Below, piece after piece: positions 21,960 through 34,230 of a stretch of DNA of 64,000 bases (its first letter is position 1; every line of letters starts with the position of its first letter). A program made the position numbers and the translations under genes. The stretch spans positions 14,065,730 to 14,129,729 of the forward strand of contig JARWIR010000001.1 in assembly GCA_029959085.1 (NCBI GenBank), given 5' to 3'. The notes below the pieces were generated by a model, which saw only the letters and a list, made by a program, of their open reading frames with translations, ran no database searches and was not told where the DNA came from. This DNA is from Nemophila menziesii. Taxonomy: Eukaryota > Streptophyta > Magnoliopsida > Boraginales > Hydrophyllaceae.

Positions 21960-23489
21960 AGACCCCCAACTCAAAGTTGTATCGTCCCGATACAATAAAA
22001 GTAAAAAACAGTAGGGTAGTCAAAATAAACAAGAAGAAGTCGGAGGAGAATAAGAACAAAAATATAATGAATGATCCTAGAGCATAAATTCCAAAAAATC
22101 TCATGTAGTAATTCTCAAGAAATAATGCACAAATATGCCTAATACACATGTAATCAACAATCCATAATTTCAAGTTAAGATTAATTTCGCAATGCCAGAA
22201 AGAGAGGATGACAACTTAGTTCAGGTTAATGGCTATAGGTTGTTCATAGGTCCCAAATACAGCATCCAATGGTCCACTTACCTACTACCTAATAGCTCAA
22301 TTGTTTCTCCATCTAGTAGTTAGAAATCCTAAGGTCTTGGTTATAACTTGGCTTAAGGACGGGTGTGGTATATTTGGATAATGAAAAGTGAGCTTTTGGC
22401 TCTCTCCTCACTAGCCATCAACAAATCGCCCTAGAGCTTGAGTTTTCACTCGAAGATGTTCTCACTCAACCCAATTTATTGATGCTTTTTAATGTGCATC
22501 CCCAATAATCCCAATTAAAACCTTTGATGATATAAAATCCACTTTGCCGGTCTGAATATATATTTTCTTTTCACATCAATTTTTTTCTTTTGTATAGCTA
22601 TGATTCTCTTTTGATGTTGAGATATCACACTATTTTTTTCATATATATTCTTTTTATGCCCTTGTTGGCAAAATTAGCTCGTAGCTTCTTTTTCATTCAC
22701 TATTACCCCGGCAAAGGGTTACAATAATAACAATTCATAGTCAATAAAATCACAAAGATAATTCCCAAATTCCCAAAGTTCCTTAATTATGAAACCCACC
22801 ACCCCAAACTCAAGCTCTAAAACGAGTGTCTCAGGTTTTGCGATTCGAGTGCGGGTCATATAGATATGTCCTACAAACTAGGGTATGGATTATAATGTGT
22901 TTCAATAAAGGCTTTAGAAAGGCTCAGAGGGGCTAAGACGGATAAATAACAATAATAATCAAATAAAAAGGGTGAGAAAGTCTAAAGGCTTCAAGTGTTT
23001 TATCATGAAAGAACTGCCTTATTCATTTTTCTAACTACCGGATTTCGTTACGTTTTCATTATTAGTTCATAGACAAGTGGGTTTTCAACTAATTTTAAAC
23101 CTCACGTTCTACACACCAAATAACTATTCCTAAGTTTCAACGTGATTTTTTAGCATTGCTCATTAACTTTTCTATCCTTTATTTCCTGTTTTCATACATG
23201 CATCTAAACAATTTTGTTGAATCTTCTAAAAACATACTACCTACTATCATTGACCTAATAAAATTTTGCTCAAATAGGTACATTCAAAATATTCTATGCC
23301 TTAATTCAACCTAAAAATTTTAAATTTTATGCAAAAACGAAAAGAAGATGAGGACAACGAATCCCCACCCCCAACTCAAAAGTGAGCCGTGTCCCCACGA
23401 CTCGAAAAAAGACTCAAGAATGTAATAAAATTTAAAATTTAAAATAAAACTAACTAAACTACCTAATGCATACAAGCTATTAAGAAAAA
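21960..23489 (-). other. Structured 3' non-coding region and polypurine tract of C
   Basis: Complement strand of the B/D-type 3' region. Polypurine-like copies are at 21962-21972 (next to the LTR), 22801-22811 and 23368-23378. Helices: TTGTATCG-GGA-CGATACAA (21977-21995), GAGT-GAAA-ACTC (22440-22451), the long-range pair 22542-22550 with 22708-22716, and GAGTCGTG-GGGA-CACGGCTC (23385-23404, one possible G-U pair). Stem sequences differ from B and D but pairing is kept. Confidence 0.7.
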
Positions 23490-23957
23490 TTAGAATGACC
23501 TACCTGGCTGGCCATAGAGATCCATCATATCATCCTCATCTTCTGAAGCTGAGGGATCGGTGTAATCATCAACATCCTTATACAAGGTTAAATCTTCTAC
23601 TTGTGACTCCAACTGCATGATTTCTACCCAAAGGTCTTTGTTATCTTCACGTAATCTTTCAACTTCGTTCTGTAACTTGATAGCCCAAGGAGGAAGATCA
23701 TAAACAATTTCAGAGGAAGAGGTAGAAGAACCTTGGTCTTGGATTTTTATTTTCTCTAAAGGCCTCCTTGATGGTATGGACATTCTAGCAGTTAATCTCT
23801 TCTTTGGTAGTGGTTGTTTAGGTGCCTTATCTTTTGATTCTTCAGAAACCTCATCAAGATTGATGGGTTTTTCAATGGTGGCTCCAGGCAATCTCTTATT
23901 CTTCCCAAGGATTGAACACTTTCTCTTGTATTCCATAGCTTCATATCTGTTAGTCAT
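23490..23957 (-). CDS. Accessory ORF of C, intact, unknown family (155 aa)
   Basis: A full-length small ORF between pol and the 3' LTR. ATG at 23957 is chosen because MTNRYEAMEYKRK aligns with B's MTNKTDAMDYKRK; the open frame extends five codons upstream without another ATG. The order is a basic Lys/Arg-rich N-terminus (residues 8-65, possible nucleic-acid binding or nuclear signal), a Ser-rich linker, a predicted helix with heptad spacing (about residues 95-130, LQNEVERLREDNKDLWVEIM), and an acidic tail with EDEDDMMDLYGQPG. There is no hydrophobic segment, so it is not an envelope protein. A TATA box at 24229-24236 lies about 270 bp upstream. Conservation across A, B and C suggests a role in the element's life cycle; function unknown. 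Confidence 0.7.
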   Translation of the reverse strand: MTNRYEAMEYKRKCSILGKNKRLPGATIEKPINLDEVSEESKDKAPKQPLPKKRLTARMSIPSRRPLEKIKIQDQGSSTSSSEIVYDLPPWAIKLQNEVERLREDNKDLWVEIMQLESQVEDLTLYKDVDDYTDPSASEDEDDMMDLYGQPGRSF

Positions 23958-24228
23958 GCTTGTTTTACCCACAACTCAAGTTATACCAAGGATGGATTAA
24001 AAGTTTAAAAAAAATTGGTGTAGCTTGATGTTGTTGCTTGGAATTGATGAAAGAGAAAGGTTATTTGATTGATCTTGGAAGAAATCCTTTAAAGCTTGTT
24101 GAATTTGATGGTGTTTTGATGGTGTAGTGTGATGAATTTGATGAAGAAATTGTGTTTATGGAAGATGGAGGAGAGGATTTGATGAGTTGTTGTGTTAATT
24201 GTGAAGGTTTGCACAAGCTTCAAAGGTG

Positions 24229-24236
24229 TATATATA
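24229..24236 (-). promoter_or_regulatory. TATA box upstream of the C accessory ORF
   Basis: TATATATA on the - strand, followed downstream by the GCTTGTGCAAACC leader segment shared with A and B. Same relative place as 5573 (A), 14048 (B) and 57959 (D). Confidence 0.5.
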
Positions 24237-24296
24237 GGGTTTGGGTCTGAAAAATTCGTGTATGGAAGGCTAGGGTTAATCTCATAAGGTAAGAGT

Positions 24297-24720
24297 TTGA
24301 TTAGGAAAAGAATTCCTTCACAAACCGCCTCATGCGGTGCACAGGACGAATCATGCGGTATACCGGACCTTACAGCTCTTCAAATTTTTGGTTTCTTGAT
24401 TGCACCCGTGGTAGCACCCCGCGGCACGTGTTTTGTGCCTGCGGACCAGGGGTGCGGTGTAGGGGGTAGTCCGCGCCTGCTCCGTCAAAAAACCCTTGGT
24501 ACCCGACCCCGTGGCACGTGTTTTGGGCGTACGGACCAGGGTCCGGTGTACCGCGCCTATCACTCAATTTTTTTCTTGCTTTCTGGATGAAACCCGTGGT
24601 ACCCGACCGTGGTACGGGTTTTCTGGGCACGGTGCATCCCTGCGGACCAGGGGGTAGTCCGCGGGGTAGTCCGCGCCAGGCTTTGAGTTCCTCCAATTTT
24701 TCCTTTCGACCCCAAACTCG
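24297..24720 (-). repeat. Palindrome-rich block of C
   Basis: G+C-rich stretch with CGGTATACCG (24356-24365), CGGTGCAC, CGGTGTACCG and CGTGGCACG / CGTGGTACGGGTT motifs, and a polypurine-like copy (ACCCCAAACTC, 24709-24719) at its pol-proximal end. Equivalent to the blocks in A, B and D. Confidence 0.6.
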
Positions 24721-24902
24721 TTTCCTGCACAATAACACACTAACTTTCTCTCCTATTAGCTTGTAAACACAATTAAAAATATACACTAACTTAAAATTAT
24801 ACACTACAAAGCAATAAAACTAATCTAAAAAACAATTAAAAAAAGGGGTGTCTCCCAAGAGCACTTTTGTTTAACGTCTTTGAGTTAGACGTGTACCTCA
24901 GG

Positions 24903-27900
24903 TTAAGCGCATTCAACAAGAAAGATTTTCTCCCCTTGCCCAAAGTCCTCATTGTCATAGTATCTCTTCAAACGCTGGCCATTCACCATGAATGTCCGTT
25001 GCTCGGCTGGATTTTCAATCTCAATCGCTCCATGCGGTGTGACTTTAGTAACAATGTAAGGTCCTCCCCAACGGGATTTAAGCTTTCCTGGGTAATTCGA
25101 AAATCGAGAATTGTATAATAAAACCTTTTGTCCTATCTCGAAATGTTTTGGACGGAGTCGTTTATCATGCCATCGTTTTGTTTTCTCTTTATAGAGGCGT
25201 GAATTTTCATAGGCAAGATAACGAAACTCCTCCAACTCGTTTAACTGCATCATCCTTTGCTTCCCGGCCAAGTCTGGGTCTAGATTCTGAGTTTTAATAG
25301 CCCAGTAGGCTCGAGCTTCAAGTTCAATCGGTAGATGACACGCTTTGCCGTAGACCATGCGATATGGAGATGCCCCAACTGGTGTTTTAAATGCTGTTCT
25401 GTAAGCCCAGAGAGCATCATCTAGCTTTAACGACCAATATTTCCTCGATTTACTCACGGTCTTCTCAAGAATAGATTTGATTTCCCGGTTGGAAACTTCA
25501 GCTTGACTGTTAGTTTGTGGGTGATACCTGGTTGAAGTACGGTGTTTCACTCCAGACTTCCGAAGGAAATGTCTCAGGGGAGCATTAAGAAAATGGGTAC
25601 CTTTATCACTGATTAGCACACGCGGCATACCATGTCTTGAAAAGATGTTTGTTTTTAAGAACTTAATCACAGTTTGAGCATCGTTCTTTGGTGTTGCCAC
25701 TGCTTCTACCCACTTTGACACATAATCTACCGCAAGCAAAATATAAAGATTTCCATAGGAAGTGATGAAAGGTCCCATGAAATCTATTCCCCATACATCA
25801 AAGATTTCAACTTCAAGAATATTATTAAGCGGCATCGCATCTCTTTTTGATATATTACCAGTGTGTTGGCATCTGTGACATGATTGGACAAAACGATGAC
25901 AATATTTGTGTATGGTAGGCCAATAGAACCCGGATTGAAGAATTTTAGCTGCGGTTCTATCGCCTTTAAAGTGACCTCCATAAGGTGAACTATGACAACT
26001 TTCGATGATTTTCTCCATTTCACCTTCATGTACACATCTTCTAACCACTTGGTCACTACATATCTTCCAGAGGTACGGTTCATCCCAATAATACTGTTTG
26101 GCCTGGTGATTCAATCTTTGTCTTTGTTGTGGATGGCAATCCTTGGGGAAGACACCACTCACAATGAGGTTGACTAGATCTGCATACCATGGCACAAAAG
26201 CACGTTTAATAGCAAAAAGTTGTTCATCAGAGAATACCTCTTTAACCAATAATGGTTCTTTGTTCGCATCAGATCCTTCGAGCCTTGATAAGTGATCAGC
26301 AACTTGATTATCGCATCCTTTTCGGTCTCGAATATCTATGTCGAATTCTTGAAGTAACAGTACCCATCTAATGAGACGCGGCTTAGCGTCCTTTTTCTCC
26401 ATGAGGTACCTAATAGCTGAATGGTTCGTGTATACAATAGTTTTCTTCCCAACCATATAGGGACGAAATTTATCGAAAGCATAAACCACGGCCAACATTT
26501 CTTTCTCTGTTACTGTATAATTAATCTGGGCAGCGTTGAAAGTCTTACTTGCATAATAAATCGTGTGGAAAATCTTGTCTTTCCTCTGTCCCAACACAAC
26601 ACCCATAGCGTGATCACTAGCATCGCACATAAGTTCAAACGGAGCTTTCCAATCAGGAGGTATAACAATAGGTGTAGAGATTCGTTTTTCCTTAATCGTA
26701 AAAAACGCTTGAAGGCATTCTTCAGTAAAATTAAAAGGAGTATCCTTTTAAAGTAAAGAGCAAAGCAGTTTGGCGATCTTGGAGAAATCTTTAATAAATC
26801 GTCGATAAAATCCTGCGTGACCCAAGAAACTTCTCACTCCTTTAACAGAAACCGGAGGTGGTAGTGTTTTGATAACTTCAATTTTAGCACGATCAACCTC
26901 CATCCCTGCCTTCGAAACTTTATGTCCCAACACAATTCCCTCTTGAACCATGAAGTGGCATTTTTCCCAATTAAGCACAAGATCTTTTTCTCTACATCTC
27001 ACAAGGACTTTCTCAAGATTATTCAAACAATCGTCAAAACTATCTCCAAAGACCCAAAAATCATCCATAAAAACCTCCAAGTATTTATCGATCATGTCCC
27101 AAAATATAGCCATCATGCACCTCTGGAACGTGGCAGGTGCATTGCATAAACCAAACGGCATTCTTCTATATGCAAAAGTACCAAACGGACATGTAAAAGT
27201 TGTTTTGTGTTGATCAAGGGGATCCACACAAATCTGATTATAACCCGAATATCCGTCAAGGAAACAGTAATATTCTCTCCCTGCAAGTTTGTCTAGCATC
27301 TGATCAATGAAGGGTAGCGGGAAGTGATCTTTCTTCGTTGCTTTGTTCAGTCTTCGGTAATCCATGCACACTCGCCACCCCACAACTGGTCTTGATGGTA
27401 TGGCTTCGCCTTGATCATTAATGATGGTAGTGAAACCTCCTTTCTTTGGAACACATTGTACTGGACTGACCCAATCACTGCTAGCAATCGGATAGATAAT
27501 TCTTGCGTCTAACAACTTGATAACTTCCTTCCTCACTACTTCTTTCATAGCTGGCATGAGTCTTCTCTGTCCTTCTATAGATCACCCACCTTCGTTCTCA
27601 AGAATGATTTTGTGCTTGCAAACGGAAGGACTAATTCCCTTGATGTCGGCAATAGTCCATCCGATTGCTTCTTTGTTTGCGCGAAGTACTTGAAGTAGCT
27701 TCTCCTCTTGAGGACCTGAAAGGTTAGCAGAAATAATAACAGGCAAAGTTTTGTTCATACCTAGATACGCATAGCGTAGATGATCTGGAAGTGGTTTTTC
27801 TTCGAGAACAGGTGGACATATTATAGATGGTTGTTTCATTGGTTCAATGTCACCTGGTTCTCGAAGTAGTTCTCGCACGTTTAATGCAGCAACATCTTCA

Positions 27901-28697
27901 GGGGAAATCTCGAGTTCCTCTGGTGTTTCAGGTGTTTTGTCAAGATCATCATCTAAGCTTGCTTCATTGAAGACTTCTTGCGCAATTTTTCCGATGACAT
28001 CTACTTTGAAGCACTCGTCTTTTGCTTTAGGATATTTCATAGCCTGAAACACATTAAATCGTATATGTTCGCCTTGCACTCTCATGATCAACTCACCATT
28101 CTCAACATCAATTAGTGTACGCCCCGTGGCTAAGAATGGTCTACCCAAAATGATGAGGACATTCTTATCCGCGTCGTAGTCAAGGATAATAAAATCACAA
28201 GGAAAAATAAAAGAGCCAGCTTTAACTAAAACATCTTCAATTTTACCTATTGGTCGTGAAAGGGAGCGATCCGCCATTTGTAATACCACAGATGTGGGTA
28301 CTACTTCTCCGATATTAAACTTCTCGAATAGGGATCTAGGCATGAGATTAATGCTCGCACCTAAATCACATAATGCTTTCCCGGTCCAACTATCTCCAAT
28401 GCCGATAGGAATTGTAAAACTTCCGGGATCTTCTAGTTTCGGTGGTAACTCACTTTGACATATAGCACTGCACTCCCTAGGTAATCCAATTGGTTCCCCA
28501 GTCTCTATACTCCGCTTGTTGGAGAGAATGTCTTTCATGAATTTCATGTAGGTTGGCATCCTCTTGAGAGCTTCAACAAGGGGTATATTAACTTCCAATT
28601 TCTTCAACATGTCAATGAACTTCTTGAATTCCAGGTCATTGTCCTTCTTTCTGACACGTGAAGGGTATGGTGGCGGAGGGCGTGTATTGAGTTCCAC
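24903..28697 (-). pseudogene. pol of C (PR-RT-RNase H-integrase) with in-frame stops
   Basis: Protease is at about 28450-28100 (KALCDLGASINLMP), RT at about 27720-26800 (FMDD box at about 27065), RNase H from about 26650 ([15 protein letters not shown]), then integrase. Integrase shows H-H-C-C zinc binding around 26000-25850, DFMGPF, an ISDKGTHF Asp and an [11 protein letters not shown]lu; the consensus Gly of this last motif is Ser here. The frame ends at 24903. The frame never shifts. Stops are TGA at 27582-27584 (probably from an Arg codon) and TAA at 26748-26750 (Glu position). Inactive, but every domain is recognisable and close to A's. Confidence 0.92.
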
Positions 28698-30146
28698 TGG
28701 TTTTCTTGTCTTTTCAGGTGTCTCGGCTTGGACACTCTTTGGTTTAACTACCTCCTCGACTGTATCTTTAATTATTTCTTCCCTCCTCTATTCTGGAACA
28801 GGGATTGGTTATTGTTCTGGTTCTGGTCTTGGTGGAGGTAGTTGTTTTCCACTCCGCAATTCAACTGCATGGAAAGAATCATCTCTAGGAGCAATAGTAT
28901 CACTTGGGAGTTGCCATTTCGGCCTAGTTTGTAATGTACTCGCCATCTGTGATATAGTATGCTCTAGTTGCTTGATAATCTTCTCCTGGGTTTGAACTTT
29001 CTATTGGCTATGACTCATTTTCTTCTCAACTGTTTGCATTAATCTAGCCATACTCGAACTTAAGCTCTGGAGTTGTTCTTGTTTTGCCAATTGCATTGAT
29101 TGTTTAGGTGGATCTTTCTTTGTTTCTTGACAAGCTTTAATAATGGGTCCCTTTTTCTGAACAGGTTGTGGTGGATTATAAGATTGAAGCTGGGGTTGAT
29201 GATAGGTTTCTTGCTTTCTGACCCAACTCTTTTGTTGTGGAGGTTGTTGATAATTAGTGTAGCTTTCTTGAGGACAATCATAACCATTAGAGTAATAGTT
29301 ATCTTGAGGATATTGAACAGAAGCTACTGCTGGATTATTCATACATCCTTCCCACACATGATTTTTTGATCCACAACCAAGACACGAAGGAATTGTGCGT
29401 ACCGTATTCACCTGAGCAATTATTCGGGCTTGTTCTGTTAGCTCTTCGAGTTGTTTAGCCAATTCCTTAAGCTTCAGAGATTCTGAAGTGTTCTCCTTTG
29501 CTGCTTTCTTTGGCCAACTTCTCTCGTTCTCAAGAATTCTCTCCATCCCCAACTCAGCTTCTTCAGGATCTAGTAACACAAAACCTGCGTTTCCCAACTA
29601 ATCTGCTTTTTCTCTTGATTTATCATTAAGGCCTCCATAAAACAAGGTTAAATAATATTCCGGCGAGGATCTATGATAGGGACATCTCGCCTTCTTCTCT
29701 GTAAATCGTAACCATGCTTCACCCAAACTCTCTTCCTCTTTCTGTATAAATTGTTCAAGCTCCAACATATCTTTTAAACGTCTACTAACCGGATAAAAAC
29801 GGTCTAGGAATCTTGCTTGAAGCTTGTCCCAATCTGAAATAACATGAGGGTATTGGGTATCATACCAATCGCTTGCACATCCGGTCAAGAAGAACTGGAA
29901 AATCAGGTAATATACTTGCTCCCTAGTAACTCCTCTTACGATATAAGCATCACAAATCTGCATGAATTTCTTAATATATCGGATCGGATCTTGATGTGCA
30001 TCTCCGCTGAATAATCCATGAGATGCAAACTGAGTTAGCATCCCTGGATCAGGTTTAAATTTCGCGGCTTGGATTTCTGGAGCTCGAATTCCTCGTGGCT
30101 CCACTCTGAACTCGATGGGTAGCTCAAGTCTCCTTGGGTTCTCCAT
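28698..30146 (-). pseudogene. gag of C with in-frame stops
   Basis: ATG at 30146. The capsid region (DPIRYIKKFMQICDAY ... FFLTGCASDWYD ... ARFLDRFYPVSRRL) spans residues 45-150. A CCHC zinc knuckle (CLGCGSKNHVWEGC) is at about 29390-29345, followed by a Tyr/Gln/Pro-rich linker and an amphipathic helix. Stops in the same frame: TAG at 29598-29600, TAG at 29001-29003, and two more (TAA, TAG) between about 28785 and 28815. The frame is continuous with pol, as in a gag-pol fusion. Confidence 0.88.
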
Positions 30147-30246
30147 CTGTAACTAAATCTGAAAAACAAAAACTAAAAACAAAAGCGTAAAATAGAACTA
30201 ACTAAAAATAAAAGCACAAGATATATGCACAAGGACTAACGATGTA

Positions 30247-30265
30247 GTCCCCGGCAGCGGCGCCA
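30247..30265 (-). other. Primer binding site of C
   Basis: Complement reads TGGCGCCGCTGCCGGGGAC, starting six bases inside the 5' LTR end at 30272. Same 19-mer as in B and D. Confidence 0.85.
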
Positions 30266-30271
30266 AAAACT

Positions 30272-31747
30272 TGGTGGGGCCTAGGGTGTGATAAAATAAG
30301 ATGTAAATAAAGTGCAAAAACACCCTAGAACTACACAGTTCTGCAAGTATACAGATCGTATACAAGTTTTAGATAAAGCTTCGTTCCGCAGAGACTACAG
30401 AGGTTAGAGGAATCTTATACAAATATCGAGTGCAAATAATTAAAGCTAGAACAACTAAACGCAAATAAAAGTAAAGATAAATAGATTTTTGTTTGGTTTT
30501 CTAATTAAACTAAATTAAAGACAGAAACATTAAATATGAAAGAGAAGAATATGAGAATATAGCTTAAGTTATTAGCATGTAATCCCCACTAGTTTTGCCG
30601 TTCTAAACATGTAAGGGTGAATTATGTAGTATTTCCCTAATCGGTCCCAATATGCTATCGGTAGTTTAAAATAGGATTTACCTGTGTCAATAAGGCTTCC
30701 TAAGCAAACTTTTCCTGTAATTGGTAAATAGTCACAAAGACTAAACCATAGTGATTATCTAGCTAGGTTGGGGTGTCAGATCAAACCTAAAACTAAACGT
30801 TATGTGCTAAACATGCAATTAAACACCGTTGTCAATGGTATCCTAATTACTAGATGGTAATTCTAATGGCTGCAGTCCACAAGAACACAGAATATAAATC
30901 CAAACACATAAACAGAGAATAAAAACTATAATTCTATTTAAAACATTAAATTCCCAAATTAGATAGATGTCAATCAAAACTAGGGTTCATACATATATGC
31001 TAAAACTTAAGCTAAAGAAATTTAGTTCATGAAAGAAAAGAAAGAAATTACAAAATTAAAGGTAGAAGAAGACATTGTTAATGAACAGCTCCTTTCAGAC
31101 TTCTCTCTTGTGTTGTATGCTTCCTCTTGGTTTAAGGTTTCACCAAGGATGATTTAAGAGTGTTAAGAGGCTGTATTTATAGTGTATAGGTTGACCTAAT
31201 TCGTTTCTTAAGAGATAACTTAAGTAATGGACTCCTAACCCAACTCAAATTCGTAAGGAAATAAAGATATACACTTATGCGCTGTTTTGAGTGTATCTTC
31301 TTCGTTATTGGTCGGATTTTGCTCCATAAGATACCAAAAGAATCGCAACAGAATTATCTTGACCCATTAAAAGGAAATTACCAAATTCGGCCTATTTCTT
31401 AGGTAAAAACGCATATCTTTGGACGTGTATGCAGAATCCCAGATTTAGGCAGTTTTTCCTTTTCCATCTTTTTAGCCTTTGTTTCCTTATCTCCAATTTC
31501 CATGCAAATCTCTTTCCATAAGTTGTAGTCTTTGACTTGGAATCTAATTAATCTCCATAATTCTCTTTAAAGCTTCACACTAAATAAACAATTAAACCCA
31601 ATATGCTCTAAAAATAATAATTCTACAAATCAAGACCCAAAATAGGAAAGTGCACTAAAATAAGCTAAAATCAACCTATAAACTAATAAATAAGCCTAAA
31701 ATGATGTCTCATGAATAGATTTTACTATCACAAATGAGGAGACATCA
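30272..31747 (-). repeat. 5' LTR of C
   Basis: 1476 bp, partner of 20483-21959. TATA box at 31174-31181 on the - strand. Right flank AGTAT is the target duplication. Confidence 0.95.
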
Positions 31748-32531
31748 AGTATGAACTAAATTTCTATTAGCTTGAGTTTTTATCATATATATATGAACCC
31801 TAGTTTTGATTGACATCTATTTAATTTGGGAATTCTATGTTTTAAATTGAATTATTTTTTTTATTCCTTGTTTATGTGTTTGAATTTATCTTCTGTGTTC
31901 TTGTGGATCGCGACCATATAGAATTACCATCTAGTAGTTAGGTCGCCATTGACAACGGTGTTTAATTACAAGTTTAGCACATAACATCTAGTGTACGGTT
32001 TAGCCCTGACAAATCAACCTAACTAGATAATCACCATGGTTTAGTGTATTGTTATTTTACCAATTGCAGGAACAGTTTGCTTAGGACCCCTTATTGACAC
32101 AGGTAAACCCTATTTAAAACTACCTAGCGCAATTGGAACCGATTATTGAAATACTACATAATTCACCCTTACATGTTTAGAACGGCAAAACTAGTGGGGA
32201 TTACATGCTATTTACTCAAGCTAAACTCTCATACTACTTCTTCTCTTGCATTTAATTTTCAGTATTTACTTTACTAGTTTAATTTAGTTAATTCAAAACC
32301 AAATAAAAATCTATTTGTCTTTTACTTTTCTGCGTTTTATTTGTTCTAGCTTTAAATATCTGCACTTGATTATTGCATAAGATTCCCCTAACCTTCGTAG
32401 TCTCTGCAGAACGAATCTTACTTATTTATTAAAACTTGCATACGATCTGTATACTTGCAGAACCGTGCTAGACTAGGGTGATTATTTGCACTTTATTTAT
32501 ATCATATTTTATCACACCCTAGTCGACACCA
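31748..32531 (+). repeat. 3' LTR of A, second part
   Basis: Continuation of the LTR interrupted at 20482. It aligns with the inner part of the C LTRs in the opposite orientation and ends CGACACCA at 32531. Together with the first part it makes about 1.5 kb. Confidence 0.9.
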
Positions 32532-33554
32532 AGTACGCTCACTCGATATGTTTTTGGTGGTTGCCTCATTTCACTACGTGTCAATTCAAATCGAAATATA
32601 AGCCACTTAAGTACAATTCACCCAAATGTTAATATTTATGGAAACATGTTCACCTTCTCTCCAAAAAAACCTAAGTGGGGGATTGTTGATCTATTAAACG
32701 GATGGTGATTTAATTTATTAATACTTTCATGCTCTTGGGAGAAGTGGGAAAAAAACTATTTGTGTTCTAATAGTCCCACCTTAAAATTTGAGAAAAAATT
32801 GTTGTAATTACTAAAATTGATGAATTTTATTTTATTAATGATTTCTTTATCTTGGGAGTAGTGGAAAAAACTTTTTATGTGTTAAAAAATCTCACCTATA
32901 AAATGGAGAAGAAAATAAAAGACAAACCGACAAAGATTGATGGCTCTTCAATTCGGCAGTTACAAGAGTTACAAGACATGGTAAAAATAACGGCTAGCTT
33001 TAATGAGCTTTGAAGAGGCATTTATATGACGGTTTTTTGTCTTGTCATTTTCTCTATAAATTGTGACTTTGTCCCTTGCATTTTTGGAGAAGAAGAAAAA
33101 TTAATTGTAGAGAGAATGGAAAAATTATTCTAGAGAGAATATGAAAAATTATTCTAGGGAGAAAGAATATTATTCTAGAGAGAAAGCAATTTATTCTAGA
33201 GAGAATAGAAAATTATTCAAAAAATAAAACACTCTCTTCTCAGTGATTAGTCAAATCTTCTTTGACATAGAGATTAGAGTAAAAGAGGGATACGATTGTT
33301 GGAGATACTGGTACTCTTAGAATATCTTTTTCAACGCTGCACGTTTTTGTGTATTCGTATCTAGAATATTTTTTGAATATTTCCATGTAAGTTCTTTTCC
33401 TATTTCTTGTAATAGTTGTTGTATTACGGGTGTTGGGATACCTTTATATTCCAATTTTCTATTGTATTGTAGTTGTAGTATTACATTCTTTCGAAATATT
33501 TTTATATGAAAACAATTTTTACTTTATCAGTGATATTGTTAGTTTTTACCAACA
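32532..33554 (+). mobile_element. Copia element E, left copy: internal tail and 3' LTR
   Basis: Internal tail at 32532-32683 ending in the polypurine tract AAGTGGGGGAT, then an 871-bp LTR at 32684-33554 (TGTTG...CAACA). It duplicates 43237-44257. The rest of this copy would lie left of element A, outside the window. The LTR holds about five imperfect units of the motif AAAATTATTCTAGAGAGAAT around 33100-33225. Confidence 0.85.
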
Positions 33555-34230
33555 TTGGTTAGAGAAGAACGACTGTATTTTTAATAGACAAAATCCTCTG
33601 AATGATTCACTAATTGTTAAAATAGCAAAAGCACTATCAATTGACTTTGTGAGGGTGTGAAATAATTACCTGATAGGATTTTGAATCGTAAGGAACATGT
33701 TGAGTTGGTAAGTTAGGGTAAACCTGCCCAAGGTTGGAAACTAAATATTGATGGTGGTTTAAAACATAGATCGTGAACTATAGGAGAGGGTTTTAATACG
33801 TGACGAGGAGGATACCAGGATGAGGGGATTCTCTATGAAGGATAGTTGTTGATCTTTGATAATTAAGGAAAAGTGGTGCTTCATGAGGGACCTAGGATTG
33901 GTGAGAAGTTGAAAGTGGTGGTTGTATGCACGTAGGTGGATTCACACGAGGTAATCAGTCTTCACCGCAAGTGGATCGAGGGAAAGGTTCTGGTGTATAT
34001 TGGAATGAGGAGATTTGGGATGTTTTAGCAAGAGATAAGTTTTTCCAAGTCACCGATATATTTAGGGAAGCAAACATATGCGTGGATTGCCTAGAGCAAG
34101 AATAGAATTACCGGTCATCGATCTGCACCTTATTATGACCTAGGACATGGAGTTATATCAAGCGCGATATAAATGGTTGGAAAATGCCGAGAGTGGTTTA
34201 TAGCCCCCAGTTTAGGGGTGACTATGTATT
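33555..34230 (+). pseudogene. L1-type LINE 3' part, left copy (RNase H region)
   Basis: Reads WLEKNDCIFNRQNPLNDSLI..IAKALSIDF, the end of the zf-RVT region of plant L1 elements. An RNase H-like stretch follows (QGWKLNIDGG at about 33728), broken by stops. It duplicates 44258-44960. The upstream half of the LINE is not next to it because copia E was inserted at this point. Confidence 0.7.

Larger units (their letters stand above)
20483..31747 (-). mobile_element. Element C: Athila-lineage retrotransposon on the - strand, nested in A's 3' LTR
   Basis: An 11.3-kb element with LTRs at 20483-21959 (3' LTR) and 30272-31747 (5' LTR), about 1.48 kb each, differing at roughly 20-25 sites by eye. A perfect five-base target duplication AGTAT lies at 20478-20482 and 31748-31752. 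The primer site adjoins the 5' LTR and the polypurine tract adjoins the 3' LTR. All coding domains lie in a single frame broken only by nonsense codons. Intermediate in age between A and B. Confidence 0.96.
1..32531 (+). mobile_element. Element A: old Athila-lineage Ty3/gypsy retrotransposon, interrupted by B and C
   Basis: A degenerate plant LTR retrotransposon. Its parts in order are LTR end (1-354), gag/pol remnants (355-5019), 3' non-coding region (5020-5785, then 18035-19758 after the inserted element B) and 3' LTR (19759-20482, then 31748-32531 after the inserted element C). The RT, RNase H and integrase remnants match those of B and C, and the order PR-RT-RH-IN is that of Ty3/gypsy. 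The DYRRLNK...DHFPLPFIDQML signature and the DLGA protease motif point to the Athila/Calypso lineage (family knowledge). The right flank is AGTAC at 32532-32536, which continues a copia sequence seen uninterrupted at 43237 onward, so A landed in that copia element. The left flank lies outside the window. Confidence 0.85.
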
